Origin: Flavobacteriaceae bacterium UBA3591
GTDB taxonomy: Bacteria; Bacteroidota; Bacteroidia; Flavobacteriales; Flavobacteriaceae
Length of the DNA stretch: 64,000 bases
Direction: 5' to 3'
Assembly (NCBI GenBank): GCA_002375695.1
Contig: DFMO01000010.1
Coordinates: forward strand, 67,940 to 131,939
Position 1 is the stretch's first letter, and the number at the start of each line of letters is the position of its first letter. Both the position numbers and the translations under genes were made by a program. Below are positions 61,601 through 64,000 of this stretch, in pieces. A model generated the notes under the pieces. It saw nothing but the letters and a program-made list of their open reading frames with translations, was not told the origin of the DNA and ran no database searches.

Positions 61601-61665
61601 GCGAAGGTAAGCTGCACAACTAACGCTAACAATAGCGTTAAAATTCCACTAAACTTTGTTCTCAT
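58603..61665 (-). CDS. SusC/RagA family TonB-linked outer-membrane transporter
   Basis: A 1020-aa outer-membrane protein. The signal peptide ends TFAQ (about 22). A carboxypeptidase-like regulatory domain is at 25-100 (GTVTDDTGLPLPGANVIIKG, FSYVGFDTQEIKV), followed by SEVVVTGYST, a plug domain about 115-230 and a 22-strand barrel ending KSFQLGLDVSF. It imports an unknown oligomer with the SusD partner using TonB energy. A near-consensus promoter (TTG, 20 bp, GATTTTTG) precedes it. Codons look biased to high expression (repeated GTT, GCA, AAC choices). Confidence 0.95.
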   Translation of the reverse strand: MRTKFSGILTLLLALVVQLTFAQQKTITGTVTDDTGLPLPGANVIIKGTNSGTQSDFDGNYTIAAEVGQTLTFSYVGFDTQEIKVGAQNKIDVTLQPGESLSEVVVTGYSTKNQTVQNSAVVSISATELSQMAPTTSIDNMLQGKAAGVQVTAANGKPGQGAFVRIRGTGSLVAGASSPLYIVDNAPIREQDLANIPNEDIENITILKDAAMTARYGSRGSNGVVIITTKSGNRNKDAVVRFSSRYGVSSRIEPNYTMMSAAEKMQYEAEMYALGITGAASLPGVTTAPGSPERQFLLDNEVDWQDLILKDGIVQNNSVSISGGAEKMDYYFSVTNDRNTGIIDHIDGFERTGARLNVNFDAKEWLSLGVNVGYSRAISDEPRDRNNTQNPFRAMLDYNGYETEFVIDDNGDLVLDENGNPIYNPTHTTFPIRGALLSEPSEDMDNTTLGSVDAVVTFNEHWSYNLNVAVNWLARRRESYSKPGGILDALIGDPTKPGNKFDDQQHRVDFTVSNRVNYNLSTDDHNLNVLGLYEFNMNEFNRQFVRSIGFPSALLTTQSNAAEVTVGITNRSRLTLLSYGAFADYSFKERYSIQGSVRRDGSSNFGEDVKFGTFYSGSIGWNVAKENFFDVSFIDDLNLRASYGSVGNRLGLSNYAWQGTVGFGSYPGGSSTEPDNVENRDLSWETTTTTNVGLELNMFNNRVRTVADYFIRNTTDLLFNIPKADESGVGTIAGNVGDIRNKGLEFSLQADVFRSPDFKWTLGGNIIFLDHEIVKLPEGEDIDATNTFNIRWSEGRKINEHYLIRYAGVDPATGRAQFYGGDGNIYFANEMPEGENRVFQGKSTIADKEGGFFSNITYKGFGLRTDFVFKYGNWINNYVRSDRESDGLAIADNHATSAFNYWQQPGDTGVLPSPIYTNEDSSVMGESDRWLEKGDYIRMRNITLSYSFPSKYLDKTPINSLRLYVQGQNLLTFSKFWGDPEVGISSGETISYGDAVAPGEATLYSYPNTKSFQLGLDVSF

Positions 61666-61694
61666 TTTTATAAATTATTTGAATTAGCCAACGG

Positions 61695-61725
61695 CAAAAA
61701 TCACAATAAAAAGTTAATTACACAA
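61695..61725 (-). promoter_or_regulatory. probable promoter of the SusCD operon (TTG - 20 bp - GATTTTTG)
   Basis: On the minus strand TTG (61725-61723) and GATTTTTG (61702-61695) are 20 bp apart. The -7 box deviates from TAnnTTTG at its first base. It lies 29 bp upstream of the susC ATG. Confidence 0.5.
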
Positions 61726-61784
61726 GTATTTACTCCCAATTTTTGACTTTATTTCAAGGGTATAGCGCTTTTTAAAGCGGTCTT

Positions 61785-63482
61785 TTAAAATTTTGATGAA
61801 ATACTGATGTGTACTTTCGTTTTCGAAAATTTGAAACTACTACCTTCTGTGTTTCCGTTTGCCATGTTAAAACGCAGTAGCCCCGTTTTAGTGTTTAGTC
61901 CAAGACCAATACCAAAACTATATAGACGCTCTTTTAAACTAAGTGTTTGATTTTCAAAATAACCCACGTCCATAATGGAGTGGATGTATGCATTGTTGGT
62001 GAGTTGATATCTATACTCTGTATTGATAGTTGAATAGAGAGATGCTTCCAAACTATTCTCATTAAATCCGCGAATACTGTTTATTCCACCAAAACGAAAA
62101 AGTTCGTTTTCTAAATAAGATTCGCTAATTAAAGCACTCGTATTATTTTGAATATATATTGAGTTTTTTGCATTTAAATTAAAAATATTAGCAATTATTG
62201 ATGAAAATGTTACTTGGTTTTCTGCTATATTTTTAGCGTCGCGGGAACCAATTCCGGTAGTTAGGCTAATCATAGTCTTTTCCCGAAAAAGTTTATTGGA
62301 CTGCAATTTAGTGTAGCTGCCGCCAGCAATTAAAAACTTTGATGTGAAATCTTCAATTGCGTCTCCCGCAATTATTTCGTCTAATAAATTGTTAGATTCG
62401 TTTCCTCTGTACCCAATGTAAGCCTTCGATTCTGGGTTTAATTGATAGTCAATTTGTATTTCTTGTTCTGTGGTTATGTAGGTGCTATCTTTTTTAAAGA
62501 TTTTTAACGCGCCACTTAGGCCAAATGGTGTTTTAAAAAGATAGGGAAGGGCGAGTTTGGTTTTAAAACTTATTTGCTCTTCGCCATCTGCTTTGTATTC
62601 AATTAGCAGTTGTTCGCCGTAATTTAAATTATTATTTAGTTGTAAGTTTAAGTAACCATTTAATTTTAGCTTTTGTGTTTCTTCATTGGTTGAAAATCCT
62701 AAAACCCCGTCAAAAAGATTGTTGTTTTCTTTATTTAGGTAGAAATAAACGCTGGTTTTATTTTTTCTGAATAACACTTCGGGCGATTTGGTTGTGGTTA
62801 CAAAACCAAGACTGTTTAAATTTTCGCTTTGGGTTATAAGTTTTTTTTGGTCAAAGGTTTTTCCTTTTTTAATTCCGGCGTAATGCCGAAGAAAGGCTTT
62901 TGGGAATTTTTCGTATCCTTTTATAACAATCGAGTCGATGTAGCGCTTTTCATTATTTAACAATTTAAGCGTAGCAGATAGATTTCCCGAGGCGTCCTTT
63001 TCAAAATTAACGAGTTTTAGTTTTGCAAAAGCTTGGCCCTTTCGGTTTTTTGTAGTTGTTAGTTTTAGTAAAACCTGTGTTACACTTTCTATGGGGATGA
63101 TGAAGTGTTGATTCTTGGGTGCAATCTTAGCTTGTTGTAATTCTTTTTTTGTAAAAAATCTTTCGTCAAAATAAATTTTAATGCTTTCGTATTTTTTTCC
63201 GAGGGCAAAACGAGCTGTAAAAACACTATCGTTGTATTTTTGAATTTTAATTAACTGGCTTTCTATATATCCAAGTTTTTGTAAGTTTAATTGTAGCGAG
63301 TCAGTTTGTGGGTTTAATTGAGATAGATCCTTAAAGGTACGCATTAGTTGTAAGGTGTCTAAACTGGAATGTTGCTGTGGGTTTTCGGCTTTTATTTTTA
63401 GTGTGTATTCTTGCGCTTGCGCCGCAACGAAAAAGCACGTATATATATTAAGGTATAAAAGTAAGGTGAAAAATTTTTTCAA
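61785..63482 (-). CDS. Omp85/TamA-like outer-membrane protein with POTRA region
   Basis: A 565-aa exported protein (signal peptide about 1-23). Residues about 25-235 hold POTRA-like units (SLQLNLQKLGYIESQLIKIQKYNDSVFTARFALGKKYESIKI; RYIDSIVIKGYEKFPKAFLRHYAGIKKGKTFD). The rest is a 16-strand-type barrel with FRFGGINSIRGFNENSL carrying the RGF loop motif of Omp85/TpsB proteins, ending VHISISSKF. It is smaller than BamA and probably a TamA- or ShlB-like member. Its substrate is unknown. It is a single gene between the SusCD operon and rpsL. Confidence 0.82.
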   Translation of the reverse strand: MKKFFTLLLYLNIYTCFFVAAQAQEYTLKIKAENPQQHSSLDTLQLMRTFKDLSQLNPQTDSLQLNLQKLGYIESQLIKIQKYNDSVFTARFALGKKYESIKIYFDERFFTKKELQQAKIAPKNQHFIIPIESVTQVLLKLTTTKNRKGQAFAKLKLVNFEKDASGNLSATLKLLNNEKRYIDSIVIKGYEKFPKAFLRHYAGIKKGKTFDQKKLITQSENLNSLGFVTTTKSPEVLFRKNKTSVYFYLNKENNNLFDGVLGFSTNEETQKLKLNGYLNLQLNNNLNYGEQLLIEYKADGEEQISFKTKLALPYLFKTPFGLSGALKIFKKDSTYITTEQEIQIDYQLNPESKAYIGYRGNESNNLLDEIIAGDAIEDFTSKFLIAGGSYTKLQSNKLFREKTMISLTTGIGSRDAKNIAENQVTFSSIIANIFNLNAKNSIYIQNNTSALISESYLENELFRFGGINSIRGFNENSLEASLYSTINTEYRYQLTNNAYIHSIMDVGYFENQTLSLKERLYSFGIGLGLNTKTGLLRFNMANGNTEGSSFKFSKTKVHISISSKF

Positions 63483-63585
63483 AAAGTTGTAGTGTTTAAT
63501 TTGTAAAACTAACGTTTCAACTTGCTATTTCATATTTAAACTAAAAAAAATATTGAAAGAGTGCTGAAAATTAATTCAGTATGGT

Positions 63586-63615
63586 TTGATTAGTAAAAAA
63601 ATTATTCTACATTTG
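63586..63615 (+). promoter_or_regulatory. rpsL promoter (TTG - 19 bp - TACATTTG)
   Basis: TTG at 63586-63588 and TACATTTG at 63608-63615 with a 19-bp spacer give a full consensus Bacteroidota promoter. Transcription should begin near 63621, at a small CCCCTA/TAGGGG hairpin (63619-63634). Confidence 0.8.
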
Positions 63616-63668
63616 CATCCCCTAAAAATAGGGGTGTTTTATTTTTAAACAGTAATAATATAATTTAT

Positions 63669-64000
63669 ATGCCAACAATTTCACAATTAGTACGTAAAGG
63701 AAGGACCAAAATAACCAAGAAGAGTAAATCGGTTGCTTTGGATTCGTGCCCACAACGTCGTGGTGTTTGTACGCGTGTATATACTACTACGCCTAAAAAA
63801 CCTAACTCTGCTATGCGTAAAGTAGCAAGGGTAAGGCTTACAAATGGTAAAGAGGTAAACGCATACATCCCAGGCGAGGGTCACAATCTCCAAGAGCACT
63901 CGATAGTATTGGTTAGAGGTGGAAGGGTAAAAGATTTGCCAGGAGTTAGGTATCACATTGTGCGTGGAGCGCTAGACACTGCTGGTGTTGCAGACCGCAC
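63669..64000 (+). CDS. rpsL: 30S ribosomal protein S12 (3' end outside the window)
   Basis: The first ~110 residues of S12, the decoding-centre protein. MPTISQLVRKGR, CPQRRGVCTRVYTTTPKKPNSAMRKVARVRL and GEGHNLQEHS are invariant segments. Lys43 and Lys88 (in TPKKPNSA and GGRVKDLPG), where streptomycin-resistance substitutions arise, are the wild-type residues. The gene continues beyond base 64000 and normally heads the rpsL-rpsG-fusA operon. The start ATG is at 63669. Confidence 0.98.
   Translation, partial: MPTISQLVRKGRTKITKKSKSVALDSCPQRRGVCTRVYTTTPKKPNSAMRKVARVRLTNGKEVNAYIPGEGHNLQEHSIVLVRGGRVKDLPGVRYHIVRGALDTAGVADR

Noticed and set aside
61766..61783. Hairpin CGCTTT/AAAGCG after the Omp85-like gene as a terminator
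   Set aside because: The stem is only 6 bp and no T-run follows on the minus strand.
1..64000. Mobile elements, prophage, defence islands
   Set aside because: I looked for transposases, integrases, restriction, toxin-antitoxin and reverse-transcriptase genes, terminal repeats and tRNA-adjacent duplications and saw none. The tRNA-Arg is not followed by an integrase.

Overview
The window is a 64 kb chromosomal segment of a member of the Bacteroidota, almost certainly Flavobacteriaceae. The evidence is AT-rich DNA, promoters of the TTG / TAnnTTTG type, few Shine-Dalgarno sites, gliding genes gldA, gldB and gldC, type IX secretion (T9SS) C-terminal domains, a SusC/SusD pair, and the Bacteroidota form of the division/cell-wall (dcw) cluster. 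No insertion sequence, prophage, CRISPR array or rRNA operon is visible. Most of the window is core genome.

Layout. 0-7.6 kb: start of metK (minus) behind a SAM-II-like riboswitch, osmC-like gene, PLP-dependent threonine/serine dehydratase, PagL-like lipid A deacylase, GIN-domain lipoprotein, gldA, DAHP synthase/chorismate mutase behind a terminator-like hairpin, rsgA, dtd. 7.7-14.7 kb: two adjacent DUF3857 transglutaminase-fold proteins, MazG-like pyrophosphohydrolase, small membrane protein, aroA, queA. 14.8-22.4 kb: secreted Lys-C-like protease and a choice-of-anchor J protein (both T9SS cargo), rlmN, polyprenyl synthase, an ECF sigma factor with membrane partner and outer-membrane protein. 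22.5-28.9 kb: dnaG, orphan response regulator, nadE, gldB-gldC, engB, alpha/beta hydrolase. 29.0-44.7 kb: complete dcw cluster mraZ-rsmH-ftsL-ftsI-murE-mraY-murD-ftsW-murG-murC-ftsQ-ftsA-ftsZ, with MraZ-type operator repeats in front. 44.8-48.0 kb: yqeY, tRNA-Arg, a decayed two-domain MliC-like lipoprotein gene, pirin, YceI, DUF1569. 48.2-53.7 kb: radC, degenerate polysaccharide-deacetylase-like gene, YjjG-type phosphatase, and a three-gene envelope cluster. 53.7-64 kb: rarA, rhomboid, rlmB, a three-gene SusCD operon, an Omp85/TamA-like protein, and the start of rpsL.

The main themes are envelope biogenesis and division, aromatic amino acid synthesis (DAHP synthase, chorismate mutase, aroA), RNA modification (rlmN, rlmB, queA, rsmH) and gliding/T9SS. 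I did not find an obviously new multi-gene defence or mobile system. The observations most worth a second look are: a DnaG primase with all four zinc-ligand positions substituted and no ATG/GTG/TTG start; a response regulator with Glu at the phospho-acceptor position; a hairpin plus U-tract just before the DAHP synthase start; a SAM-II-like aptamer overlapped by a perfect alternative pairing; and a duplicated-domain lipoprotein gene broken by a homopolymer frameshift and a stop.
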